64,000 bases of DNA from Liolophura sinensis (GCF_032854445.1 NC_088300.1:47485682-47549681); one strand, 5' to 3'. Shown: positions 33,730-45,802, counted from the first letter of the stretch. Notes: generated from the sequence alone by a model not told the origin. Program-made: numbers and translations.

Positions 33730-35970
33730 TTATCTCTGTACTGGAGATCATCACATCATCGGAATGCCATATTTTACTAGAGATTATCACATCAGCTCAT
33801 CACATCATCAGTGGTCCTCATTTGATACTGGAGATCATCATGTCATGGGTATGCCATAGTTTACTAGAGATTATCACATCAGCTCATCACATCATCAGTG
33901 GTCCTCATTTGATACTGGAGATCATCGTGTCATGAGTATGCCATGTTTTACTAGAGATTATCACATCAGCTCATCAGTGGACCTCATTTGATACTGGAGA
34001 TCATCATGTCATGGGTATGCCATATTTTACTAGAGATTATCACATCAGCTGATCACATCATCAGTGGCCCTCATTTGATACTGAAAATCATCAGGTCATG
34101 GGTATGCCATATTTTACTGGAGATTATCACATCAGCTCATCACATCATCAGTGGGCCTCATTTGATACTAGAGATCATCATGTCATGGGTATGCCATAGT
34201 TTACTAGAGATTATGACGTCTCATCACATCATCAGTGGTCCTCATTTGATACTTGAGATCATCATGTCATGGGTATGCCATAGTTTACTAGAGATTATCA
34301 CATCAGCTCATCAGTGGTCCTCATTTGATACTGGAGATCATCATGTCATAGATATGCCATATTTTACTAGAGATTATCACATCAGCTCATCAGTGGTCCT
34401 CATTTGATACTAGAGATCATCATGTCATGTGTATGCCATATTTTACTAGAGATTATCACATCAGCTCATCACATCATCAGTGGTCCTCATTTGATACTGG
34501 AGATCATCGTGTCATGGGTACGACATGTTTTACTAGAGATTATCACATCAGCTCATCACATCATCAGTGGTCCTCATTTGATACTTGAGATCATCGTGTC
34601 ATAGGTATGCCATAGTTTACTAGAGATTATCACATCAGCTCATCACATCATCAGTGGTCCTCATTTGATACTTGAGATCATCATGTCATGGGTATGCCAT
34701 AGTTTACTAGAGATTATCACATCAGCTCATCAGTGGTCCTCATTTGATACTGGAGATCATCATGTCATAGATATGCCATATTTTACTAGAGATTATCACA
34801 TCAGCTCATCAGTGGTCCTCATTTGATACTAGAGATCATCATGTCATGTGTATGCCATATTTTACTAGAGATTATCACATCAGCTCATCACATCATCAGT
34901 GGTCCTCATTTGATACTGGAGATCATCGTGTCATGGGTATGACATGTTTTACTAGAGATTATCACATCAGCTCATCACATCATCAGTGGTTCTCATTTGA
35001 TACTTGAGATCATCGTGTCATGGGAATGCCATAGTTTACTAGAGATTATCACATCAGCTCATCACATCATCAGTGGTCCTCATTTGATACTAGAGATCAT
35101 TATGTCATGGGTATGCCATATTTTACTAGAGATTATCACATCAGCTCATCACATCATCAGTGGTCCTCATTTGATACTGGAGATCATCGTGTCATGGGTA
35201 TGCCATAGTTTACTAGAGATTATCACATCAGCTCATCAGTGGTCCTCATTTGATACTGGAGATCATCATGTCATAGATATGCCATATTTTACTAGAGATT
35301 ATCACATCAGCTCATCAGTGGTCCTCATTTGATACTGGAGATCATCATGTCATGTTTATGCCATATTTTACTAGAGATTATCACATCAGCTCATCACATC
35401 ATCAGTGGTCCTCATTTGATACTGGAGATCATCATGTCATGTGTATGTCATATTTTAGTAGAGATTATCACATCAGCTCATCACATCATCAGTGGTTCTC
35501 ATTTGATACTGGAGATCATCGTGTCTTGGGTATGCCATATTTTACTAGAGATTATCACATCATCTCATCACATCATCAGTGGTCCTCATTTGATACTGGA
35601 GATCATCAGGTCATGGGTATGCCATATTTTACTAGAGATTATCACATCAGCTCATCACATCATCAGTGGTCCTCATTTGATACTGGAGATCATCATGTCA
35701 TGGGTATGCCATAGTTTACTAGAGATTATCACATCAGCTCATCACATCATCAGTGGTCCTCATTTGATACTGGAGATCATCATGTCATGGGTATGCCATA
35801 TTTTACTAGAGATTATCACATCAGCTCATCACATCATCAGTGGTCCTCATTTGATACTGGAGATCATCATGTCATGGGTATGCCATATTTTACTAGAGAT
35901 TGTCACATCAGCTGATCACATCATCAGTGGTCCTCATTTGATACTGGAGATCATCACGTCATGGGTATGC
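33730..35970 (+). repeat. 87/79-bp satellite array downstream of PBLD
   Basis: About 26 tandem units. A long unit of 87 bp reads GATACTGGAGATCATCATGT, CATGGGTATGCCATA, then TTTTACTAGAGATTATCACA and TCAGCTCATCACATCATCAG before TGGTCCTCATTT. A short unit of 79 bp lacks the 8 bases CACATCAT. The pattern short-short-long-long-long repeats: 34248-34667 and 34667 onward match with a 419-bp spacing, which is a higher-order repeat. Each unit is itself two diverged 38-bp halves (CCTCATTTGATACTGGAGAT and CCATATTTTACTAGAGATTA). The long unit is 29 codons, so long open frames appear, but the 79-bp units shift the frame. It begins about 120 bases after the PBLD stop. Confidence 0.95.
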
Positions 35971-35999
35971 CAAAAAGAAAGGGGAATGGACATTGGCTA

Positions 36000-36356
36000 A
36001 GTGGTTAAGGAGCTTGACTTTCATTCTTTAGAACACACAAGGTGCTGGTTTAAACGTGACCTGGAACAGGGAGTTGTAAATCCCCATAATCTGAGACTGA
36101 CTGTTTGTGGGGCCTTGGTGACAATAATTGGTATAAGATGTTCATATAGTTGTTTGTGTCTTCTAACTTTCAGTGGAGACCATTTGTCTTCCCACCAGCA
36201 AACCTGTATGTCATACATGGGAAAGTTTGTCAGTAACATGCCAAAGGGTGGTGGTTTACAACAGGTGCTATGGCTTTCTCCAACTATAAAACTAAATGCC
36301 ATGTGTATATGTGAAAAATTCTTAAGTATGGCGTTAAACAACTATCACATAAGTAA
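36000..36356 (+). mobile_element. tRNA-derived SINE (family C) between the two satellite arrays
   Basis: It has an A-box-like GGCTAAGTGGTTAAGGAGC and a B-box-like GGTGCTGGTTTAAACG. The body has CCATTTGTCTTCCCACC and GTAACATGCCAAAGG, and the tail is GTGAAAAATTCTTAAGTATG with GCGTTAAACAACTATCACAT and an A/T-rich end. It interrupts or borders the tandem block, so it inserted after or during array growth. Confidence 0.75.
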
Positions 36357-36439
36357 ATAATAAAATCACAAGTAAGCCTCATCTGTTGCTGGACGTCATC
36401 ATCAGTATGCTGTGTGTTAATGGATATTTTTTGATCTAC

Positions 36440-37640
36440 AATCTACTTGAGATCATCACCTTTTTGTTACTGAAGATGATCATGACGTCAGTAAGCTTTA
36501 TCTGTTTCCTGAAGATCAATACATTATCAGGGATATTCATTTGTTCACCACATCAGCAATATGCCTCATTTGTTACTGAAGATCATCACATCACCAGTGT
36601 ATTATTTGTTAGTGAAGATCATCACATTAGCAGCGTGCCTCATTTGTTACTGAAGATCATCACATTAACAGTGTGTCTCATTTGTTACTGAAGATCATCA
36701 CATTAGCAGTGTATCTTATTTGTTAGTGAAGATCATCACATTAGCAGTGGGTCTTATTTGTTACTGAAGATCACCACAGCAGCAGTGTGCCTCATTTGTT
36801 ACTGAAGATGACCACATTAGCAGTGTGTCTTATTTGTCACTGGAGATCATCACATTAGCAGTGTGTCTTATTTGTTACTGAAGATCACCACAGCAGCAGT
36901 GTGCCTCATCTGTTACTGAAAAGTAGCATTGTGCCTCATATGTTGCAGAAAATCACCACATTAGCAGTGTGAAGATCACCACACCAGTGATGTGTCTCAT
37001 TTGTTAATGGAGATCATCACACCAGCAATGTGCCTCATTTTTTTACTGAAGATCATCACACCAGCAGTGTGCCTCATTTGTTACTGAAGATCATCACATT
37101 AACAGTGTGCCTCATGTGCTGCTGAAGATCACCACACCAGCAGTGTACCTCATTTGATTCTGAAGATAATTATGTTAGCAGTGCGCCTCAATTGTTACTG
37201 AAGATCATCACATTAACAGTGTGTCTCATTTGTTACTGAAGATCATCACAGCAGCAGTGTGCCTCATTTGTTACTGAATATCTCCACATCAGCAGTGGGT
37301 GTCATTTGTTACTGAGTATCACCACATCAGCAGTGCACCTCATTACCGAAGATCCTCACACCAGCAGTTTGCCTCATTTGTAACTGAAGATCACATCAGC
37401 AGTGTGCCTCACATGTTACTGAATATCACCACACCAGCAGTGTGCCTCATATATTACCAAAGATCTTCACACCAGCAGTGTGCCTCATTTATCACTGAAG
37501 ATCACATCAGCAGTGTGCTTCATTTGTTACTGAAGATCACATCAGCAGTGTGCATTTGTTACTGAAGATCAGCAGTGTGCCTCATATGTTACTGAAGATC
37601 TTCACGTCAGCAGTGTGCCTCATTTGTTGAAGATCATCAC
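36440..37640 (+). repeat. 38-bp satellite array, diverged relative of the 87-bp array
   Basis: About 30 imperfect copies of CCTCATTTGTTACTGAAGAT followed by CATCACATTAGCAGTGTG. Matching start points at 36681 and 36719 give the 38-bp period. Units vary by substitution and small deletion far more than in the 87-bp array. Further decayed units continue to about 37930 (TTACTGGAAAATCATAAC, TTATTGGAGATCATTC). It is alignable with each half of the 87-bp unit, so both arrays share one ancestral monomer. Confidence 0.9.
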
Positions 37641-37949
37641 ATCACCAGTGTGCCAGGTGTTAATGGAGTATATCAGCACTGTGCCTCATTTTTTACCAGA
37701 AATCTTCACTTCAAGTGTGTACCTCATCCATTACTGGAAAATCATAACTTCAAATGTGTGTGTCATCTGTTATTGGAGATCATTCTCATTCAAATGGTCT
37801 CCAGTTTTATTTGTAACAGGAGATCATCTGAGTGTGACTTGTATCATCTCATCCATCTCTGTGTCACCTATTACTGGGCATCATCATATCATCAGTGTGC
37901 ATTATCTGTTACTGAATATCATTACGTGACAAATCTCCATAATTTGTAA

Positions 37950-39293
37950 GATTGTCACACTATTAGCATGCTTTCCATACAGTGGTATTTATCAGTGCAA
38001 TATAATGAATATGTACATCCATATCAGTCTACACAGAGAGTGCAGTGTTATCATGTACACTGGTCCAGGCATGCCAAGAAAGTATACACACATACTTTAA
38101 ACATAAACTAAACTGTGGTTGTAGCCCCTGTGCATAGAGTAATACCAAATATTGAAAAGAATTTGATATACAGAATGAAGTAGCTATATTTTAAGACGGT
38201 AGTTTATACAATATATTTATTCAGAAGTGATTGGATGTTTGTGGTTTTGTTTTCAAAGGTAACCAAAAATGATTTAAACTCAGTAAGAATTTTAGGCCCA
38301 TTGCATTTTACACTGTGTTTGTTTCAAAGTGGAACGTAGTACACTTTCAGTGAAAGTACACAGCTCTCTTTCTCAGCAACACAAAAGACTTCACTGACCC
38401 CTTAGTAATAGAATAAGGTGTGGGATCGGCTTTTCATGCATTATCTTGCAAGATGAAGGTTCTAACACACAGGCGTCATCAAATGACTGAAAAATTGTTA
38501 AGCACGACGTTAAACCCCAAGCACTCACTCACTCTAAACCACAGAATGAACGAGAATAACTTGGCCATGTGGTCCGTCTTGCTGAGAGAGCTTGGAGGAG
38601 CAATTAAGTTATTCAAACCCAGCCCTGGAAGGCTTATTCATCATCCCGGAAAAGGTTTGAATAGGAGAGTGCTGAATTTGAATTCTTTTGTTGCTAAAAG
38701 TAAAAACAGTCCAGCTGTATCGTGTGACTTGTGAAATATGTTAGGCAATCTTTGTTGACATTAATTTACAAATCACCAGTCTCACGATGTTCCAGAGGCA
38801 CAAATGACACCTCTTTCCTTCACGAACTGTAGTACCAGAACTGGACTTCTGGCAGTACACAGCATTTGTGATATTGTTACGTCTACTGAAGACCACTTGT
38901 CTCTCTACCAATATGTTCAGCATTCGCATTTACATGGGACAATCCAGTTTACTCCACTTATAACACCGACAACCATTGTGTAAGTGAAAATCTTTTGATT
39001 TCTTAGCAACAATCAAGTAAAATCAGTGGTGAAGAAGTCTAGACAGCATCCCTCAGTTGAGATTACTCGTCTTTGATCAGTGAGGGGTCCTGGACCGCTG
39101 GGTAGAAAGTGCCTTTACTGGAAGGCTATTTCTTAAAATGAAATATTTTTTAGTAACCATTAAACAAGAACTTGAATTTAAAAGAAAAGACAACAAATAA
39201 TATGGCTTGCAATATATTGGAGGAGGGATAGCCACACGTACTCAGGTCTAGGTGTTGTAAGCAGAAACATCTGCATCCTTAGGTTATAGAACT
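37950..39293. other. Intergenic stretch, mostly unique
   Basis: No gene recognised. The ORF at 38420-38734 overlaps a SINE tail fragment at 38474-38536 (GACTGAAAAATTGTTAAGCA .. ACGTTAAACCCCAAG then CACTCACTCACTC), so it is not credible as a protein. Confidence 0.6.
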
Positions 39294-39557
39294 TTTTTCA
39301 TTTCATTGGTGTTTTACGCCGTACTCAAGAATATTTCACTCATACGACGGCGGCCAGCATTATGGTGGGTGGAAACTGGGCACAGCCCGGGGGAAACCCA
39401 CGACCATCCGCAGGTTGCTGACAAACCTTCCCACGTACGGCCGGAGAGGAAGCCAGCATGAGCTGGACTTGAACTCGCAGCGACCGCATTGGTGAGAGAC
39501 TCCTGGGTCATAACGCTGCGCTAGTGCGCTAACCAACTGAGCCACGGAGGCCCCCAC
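39294..39557 (-). mobile_element. Full-length family A SINE with target-site duplication
   Basis: Minus-strand copy with the same GGCCTCCGTGGCTCAGTTGG head, GTTTCCACCCACCATAATGC module and TTCTTGAGTACGGCGTAAAA tail as the copies at 8903 and 11439. A perfect 11-bp duplication, GTTATAGAACT, flanks it at 39283-39293 and 39558-39568. Confidence 0.93.
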
Positions 39558-39568
39558 GTTATAGAACT

Positions 39569-42030
39569 CATCAATCTGAGAGAATGCTGGCGTCTGGAAC
39601 TGTCTCAATGTGCACAGTCTTGCATACTTTGAACTGCAATATCTCAGTTGTGCTACATCACAATAACAAAAAAACAAAAAAAAACTGGTTCTCAGATACT
39701 ACAAGCCCCTATCAGATTTCACCAGACCTTCAAAATTCTCGAACTTCAGTTAACACAGAAGTAATGAAGACAAAATATCCCAAGGCTTCCACCAAATGTA
39801 CCATTGCAAGATATTTTCCTTCTGACGTTTGAACACCAAATACGTGAGAAAAATTTTCTTCCAAAGCTGCTAAGATGCACAATGGAACATCTGTACCACA
39901 AAAACAGGAAATATTAGGTAGGAGATGATTTTATTGATATATGCTTGAACAGCTGGTAACAAATTATAAAACATAAAGGAGTCCATCTGACTGATACTAG
40001 TAATTTATACAAACATCTCAATTTATTCCATCGTCTGTCAAACTGTGTTATACTCCATTTATACAGGACTATTGAACATACTATTATACATGCATGCATG
40101 CATGCGTAGGAGTGTGCAAGTACAATAAGACTACGCTGTTTGACATACAGTGTCAGTAGACAATGACTTGTGTGAAAACCGTATGTAGCTGATTTTCATA
40201 TGCACTTGTCCACTACAGTTAGCACATGGATATGCCATCAAAACGCCTAAGATAAAGCCTAAAAGTGGTGGTGTAAAGAATTGGAAAATTTTATCAGCAA
40301 AAAATGTGTTTGCTTTCATAATTCATAATGAAACATTAAATTATTGTAAACATATGGATGAAATTACATATCACTCTGACTTGCATCATTACAAAGGTAT
40401 GGCAACCTGCTTCACTTTTCATCAGATAATGGTGCATTCAGCTTCAGAAATGTTCTCCATCTTCTCTTGTAATAGCCCAATATCACAAAAACATCTCAGT
40501 GTGGTGAAAATCTGCTAACATTCTAAATCCGCCTTATCATTTTATATTTAGCTACCTTTGTTTTGACACAAGAGATCTCCCGATGTCATGAAGCACACTT
40601 GATAGCAATTTGTAAGCCCTTAACTACTTGTACCATGATAGCATATGTTGTGGAGATACATGCATGAAGTGCTCATAGCTAGGGGCTACTAAACACTAAA
40701 CATGCTTTATAAAACCTAAGCTTGAATCAGACACCAGCAGTGTATTTTCCACTATTAAAGAAAATGCTTACCACATGTATTTACACTAAAGGTGCAAAGT
40801 TTGATTGCTACTTCAGTCATGTAGAAGCAGCTAGCAGTGTGTATTAGCTAAGTGTCAGCTATACAATAACATGTAAATTAGTCTTCCACTGGTGTTCCAG
40901 AAAATCACTGTATATCCCAGCAAGCTGAGGTGAAATTAGCACTGCTGATTCCACCAGACTATTAAGACACAGTTTTAATGGAAAACCACTGAAATCACCC
41001 CAATGCCCATGGGTAACGACTGCAAAGACCAATTGCTTGGGAAAAAAGTAACATGCCTGGGCTATGCGAATATTTACAAATTTAGACCCATTTACTATGT
41101 CACCATGTTTCAGTTTCTAATGTGGTCTTAAATATAATTTCATTATGATGTGCTGGGATCAAGGTTCTATTGCCAGGTCTCTACTGGATGTGTTTTATAC
41201 AGTAATTAATTATTTGTTCACAAATATCATCATCATCTTGCTTTTACATAATTTGTCTGTAATCTGCATATCATGGTTAAAATGATCTTTCTAACAAAAA
41301 ATTATATACAATCATACATTAACATTTACATAGCCCATGCGTGTTACAATTATCTAAACAATAAATCTCTCAAACCAAGGTTTGCCTGGAACTTATCAAA
41401 TGTTTATAAACTAGATTCAGTGTGAAACTGTATCACTAACCTTGGTGATAAAGATCCACTTCATTTTCATGGATTAAAAAAGTTTTTGTCAAGCATCATA
41501 AATTCCAAGCTGAGGTGGTCAGATGTGTGACAGATACAAGACATTTCATACAGAAGTATTAGCAAAAAAGGCAAACAAATCCCACAAAAAGTTCATGTCA
41601 TCTTGCACGCAGGTCCTTCTTCGAGTTACACTAGATCAACAGACTGAGACATATTAAAGCTGCTTGTTCCAGCTAAAATACATAAAGCAGATATCCAGTC
41701 ATAACATAATTTGCAATATGAAATTGGTGATCAAAGAAATGGCAGCAAGCACAATTTTACAAAAAACAGACCCATACGACTTTGTTTAATACACTCTTGA
41801 ACAGTTTCATATGTACAGGATATAAATTTCAGGACTATCTAAGGAACCCCATTGGTCAAAATAAATCTTTAATTAACAAAAATACAATGCACAGAGCAAG
41901 TTTATATTGTTTTCTCTCAGTATTAAATAATGTGTTAACTCAACAATTAGGGTAATTAAGTCATTATCAACTGTGGCTTTTATTTCCACCAGATTTTCAC
42001 ATCCTAGGGCAATAATCCAGGAGCTATGGC
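39569..42030. other. AT-rich stretch without a recognised gene; possible distal CACUL1 3'UTR
   Basis: Only short open frames without conserved motifs. On the minus strand an ATCAATAAAAT poly(A)-type signal lies near 39930-39940, and no satellite or SINE interrupts 39570-42660. This would fit the far end of a very long minus-strand 3'UTR, but the link to CACUL1 is inference. Confidence 0.35.
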
Positions 42031-42033
42031 AGC

Positions 42034-42143
42034 GTGAAAACAGAGTGGTTGGTAATAACAGATACCGTACTTCATGATGTTAACAGTGGACACACTCTGT
42101 ACTGAGTGCTGTGAACTCTGATTACCTACCACTCTGTTTTCAC
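42034..42143. ncRNA. Long stem-loop, miRNA-precursor-like
   Basis: The arm GTGAAAACAGAGTGGTTGGT AAT (42034-42056) is the reverse complement of 42121-42143 with one mismatch in 23. The loop is 64 bases with some further pairing potential near its base (ACAG against CTCTG). Size and arm length suit a pre-miRNA or a small inverted-repeat element. I do not recognise the arm as a known miRNA. Strand of transcription is unknown. Confidence 0.45.
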
Positions 42144-42662
42144 ACTAAAATTGCTTTGTGCATTTATATTTTTGTTTAGTATACATTGCACATACACACA
42201 GAAATATGAGCGTACTTTAGGTGGAAGTATGAGAAGACAGCTTTCAAAATTAATGATCTGGACACCAAATGACACAATGGGTATGTCCTTGAACATAAGA
42301 CTTAACCTTACCATGTTAAAAGAGAAAACAGCAGCTTATTGATGCTTGTTTTTCCAGAGAGGCTACTAGCTAAAGTATTCAAAAACAGCTTCAAATATTA
42401 TTCATTGATTTTTGATAACATAAATTAATTGATAGCTCAATTCAACATACAGTTTAAAGTGGTAACCAATATCAATACTCTTGTGATGCGAATCCATAAA
42501 GCCATAAACCTATATCAAGTAGAGATAACATTACATGCATTACAGACACCCAGGGCTTCAGACCTAGATTGTAACTATGGCTCTCTAGATTAATATGATC
42601 ATTATCCAGCTTCACACAACTTTGTTTCTCTCACTACTGCTTGAGCAACCCCACATTACACA

Positions 42663-42878
42663 TTGCCAGGGACTGGTATGGACAAACTGGAGCACTTATT
42701 GCCAGGGACTGGTATGGACAAACTGGAGCACTTATTGCCAGGGACTGGTATGGACAAACTAAAGCACTTATTGCCAGGGACTGGTATGGACAAACTGGAG
42801 TACTTATTGCCAGGGACTAGTATGGACAAACTGGAGCATTTATTGCCAGGAACTGGTTTGGACAAACTAAAGTGGACT
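42663..42878 (+). repeat. 36-bp minisatellite, six copies
   Basis: Unit TTGCCAGGGACTGGTATGGA plus CAAACTGGAGCACTTA, starting at 42663, 42699, 42735, 42771, 42807 and 42843. It is twelve codons long, so it is open on both strands and gives peptide-repeat frames that are probably not translated. Copies differ by only a few bases. Confidence 0.95.
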
Positions 42879-43418
42879 GAAGCATTTATCAGTGAAGTAA
42901 TCACTGAGGTGATGATTTTGTGTAGAGAAAAACAATCAAATCAAACCAAAACACACACACACCATTAAATCCAGTAAACCTGACAGTTTATAAATGAACA
43001 CTGACAAATTGGACACTCTCCACAAGACAATTTCATAAAAAAAACCTGTGCTAACCAAATCCCTATTGTTTCTGCAGCTGATCACTATAGGCTGCATTCA
43101 CAAAAAGAGCACAGAGGAAGCTTTATGTCAATATCGTTCTTGACACTCCTCTCTCAAACCCTGGAAAAATGAGGAGTGAAAATCTCATTCACAAACAGCG
43201 ATCTTGTGTTAACTTTCGGCATTTGAAACCTCATTCTCATGTGGGATCTACACAAGAAAAGAGACCCAACTATGCCCGTTGGTCCTTCAATTACAAAGAA
43301 TGGATACATCAGGAAGTATGTCCAAGGTCTTTTGGGCTGATCACATATGGGAAACTGTAAATCCATGTACGGAGTTTCACTGAATTTGTCACAGTAGTTT
43401 TGAAGACATAATAAACCT

Positions 43419-43495
43419 CAAATAGACATCAAATTTAACTCTCATAATAGACATCAAATTTAACCCTCATAATAGACATCAAATTTAAACTCTGA
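43419..43495 (+). repeat. 25-bp direct repeat, three copies
   Basis: Three near-identical copies of AATAGACATCAAATTTAACT followed by CTCAT, in otherwise unique sequence. Confidence 0.85.
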
Positions 43496-44058
43496 CCTGA
43501 GACAGTAGGTCCAGTGTCATTTACACTGACCATAATCTAACTTACTAATATGATCAAAGATCACAGTCACCGGTATTTAAGCTGGGCATAAAATTACATT
43601 GAATTTGGCTTGAACCCTGCCCTGCAAAAGTAGCTCCAGTCTATGGCAGATGCAAGTGAACTGAGAAAGTCAGATGAGAAGGTGATTTGCACTGATCAAA
43701 CTTTAATATGTTTTGGGAGATCTACCAATAGATCCTTGAACAAAGTTTTATTCAATTTGGTTCCACAACTTCCAAAAAATAAAAGAAGTCAAATCCAGCA
43801 AAATATTGTTTCAAAATATTCGTATTTGATAGGTTGCTTAGTGCTGCAGAGCTTAACAATTTTACCAAATTTTACAAAGATGCATAAATTGATTCTCCAT
43901 ATTTTCGGGTGACTGTATGATAGATAGAAATACATGTCTGTAATAATACACGAGTGCGTAGCCAATTCTAACTCGTTTTGGAGAGCTGACAGTTTGTTTA
44001 CGTTTCAAAGAGTGACTTGACCTATTAAGGCGACACTTTAAACTCATGTATACTCTTC

Positions 44059-44085
44059 AAAAAAAAAAAAAAAAAAAAAAAAAAA
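44059..44085 (+). repeat. A27 homopolymer
   Basis: Twenty-seven consecutive A residues with no clear retrotransposed body on either side. Read on the minus strand it is poly-T. Confidence 0.9.
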
Positions 44086-44737
44086 CAAATATTTACAACT
44101 TCAACAAGCTGGAGTGCTAAGTTACTTTGCCAGGAGAAATATCTGATTGGTTGTATCACACACACGCACAAGGTTAACTTGATTCTATCAACTGATGTTT
44201 CACCAAAGCTGTAGTTTTTAAATTACTAGCTACAGCGTATGAAGTTGAAGAGTCAAAATGATCCAGGCTATGATACACCATAGAGTTGCCCGGCAGTATC
44301 ATCTAGTCAGTTTTACAATGTCCCACAATGTTTCAGCTGTATCTCATGTTACATGGCTTTATATGCTCAATACACAGAAGGTTGCACACAATATCCCAGG
44401 TTTGCTTTGTCACACAGTCCACAGCTGTCTCTCATTCCATTTTTCCAGAGCACTGAGCAATAGTAGCTAATGGTATGTAGATAAATAAAGATTTAGCTAT
44501 AAAGCTGTAGTACAACAGCTTTATTTATTGGCTGAGCAAACAGCTATCAGTCATTCTCTGTAAGGGAGTTGCTAATAAGCTGACATACACGGCTATGCTC
44601 AGCAATTTTATACCTGGTGTGCACAAGTCTGTGTACACTGCACAAAACAATGCTCTATTGTGATGACACAGCACCACAGCCGACATGCACACGCACGCAC
44701 ACACAGGAAGCCTGAGAACAACCGCACTGGTGTGTTC

Positions 44738-44829
44738 CTACAGGAAGTAAACGTCAATGATGGCATGGCAGAGTGAGAAGCGTTCAGCCAAAGAGTAGAT
44801 AGCCTCCAACCAGAAGAACTGGCTACCAT
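44738..44829 (-). CDS. Candidate last exon of CACUL1 (option 2)
   Basis: After a TTTGTGATAGCAG acceptor, phase 1 from exon 8 gives NGSQFFWLEAIYSLAERFSL.. and ends VYFL-stop at 44738. The composition looks protein-like, but I do not recognise it and it does not match the vertebrate CACUL1 end. With this exon the protein would be 300 residues. Confidence 0.3.
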
Positions 44830-45618
44830 CTGCTATCACAAAGAATCCAGTCGTGGATAATTAACAACGGGTACTGGCTCTGAAACCGAAATTTATTGAC
44901 AGGATTTAACTCTTCGCACTTGCGATTTTATAACTATTAGCTCCATTCATAGCTACCAATTATCTGAATTCAATCATTAATGATGCTTTTGGATAAGTTT
45001 TGTGACAAGTTGATACAGTGAACCAAAGTACCCTAATTTTCCAACCTTTTCGCATATGAAAGAGCAACTTTCAGATGCTCCTTTTTGATTTGATTTTGGA
45101 GACAAAACTACACTGATTGGGTGCTTGCTGGTTTCAAGGCTTCACAGAATAATGCCTTTAGAATATGCTTGAATAAAGACCTTGCAAACATGTGAAAAGG
45201 TCGAAGAATTACAGTATGTGAACTACATATTAATTTAGTGTATACAGTTTTACTGCCACTTTCTCCATCAAAACATTCTCTCTTCAAAGATAATAGTGTT
45301 GGGTTACTTGATGTTAAATTCTTCTGCAACTATTCCATTCATACAACCATTCACAATTCAACAGAACTTCTATGAATCTTATACTGATCTCTAATCTGTT
45401 ATTCTGTATACGCTCTGTCTATTTTATTGTTGTACAATGTTTAAACATATACGCCAAAGTGTAGGCTGACCAGAAAGTTGAAATAAATTAATTTGCGACT
45501 AAATCAGTTTTTAACCATGCCAATAAGCATGATAAGGCCTCAATGAATTATCTCCATTGATGTCCCTTTTTCACATAAATATCACGTTTTTTGTAGCGTG
45601 CTGTGACTCTGAAAATAG

Positions 45619-45746
45619 CTAACTGAATGACCCAGCCTTCGAGACAGGGATGTGTCCAGTAAAAGAGCGAGAAGAACCAGTAAATTCCACAGACAATTTG
45701 ACAAGGATTATAAGGAACATCCCATGGTTTGAATACGCACAGGTTC
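45619..45746 (-). CDS. Candidate last exon of CACUL1 (option 1)
   Basis: After a TTTCATTTTAG acceptor, phase 1 continues from exon 8 as R-TCAYSNHGMF.. to TAG at 45619. The start recalls the AYNSSS part of the vertebrate C-terminus. The intron from exon 8 would be only 56 bp, which is short. With this exon the protein would be 312 residues. Confidence 0.35.
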
Positions 45747-45802
45747 CTAAAATGAAACAACATTCAAGCTTTGTTTTACCAGAGAAAAACGTTGAGACTT
45801 AC

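Larger units (their letters stand above)
42879..44737. other. No gene recognised
   Basis: AT-rich sequence with a 25-bp triplet repeat and an A27 run. It lies downstream of CACUL1 on the minus strand and may be part of its 3'UTR. Open frames of 60-90 codons here carry no conserved motifs. Confidence 0.4.

Noticed and set aside
33702..36000. Long open frames (up to 223 codons) in the satellite as a repeat protein gene
   Set aside because: They follow from a stop-free 87-bp unit. The 79-bp units break the frame, and there is no promoter, signal or recognised domain. Kept only as a finding.
33730..37930. CRISPR array
   Set aside because: Repeats are contiguous tandem units without unique spacers, in a eukaryotic genome, and there are no cas genes.
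38420..38734. 104-codon ORF as a gene
   Set aside because: Its middle is a SINE tail fragment (38474-38536).
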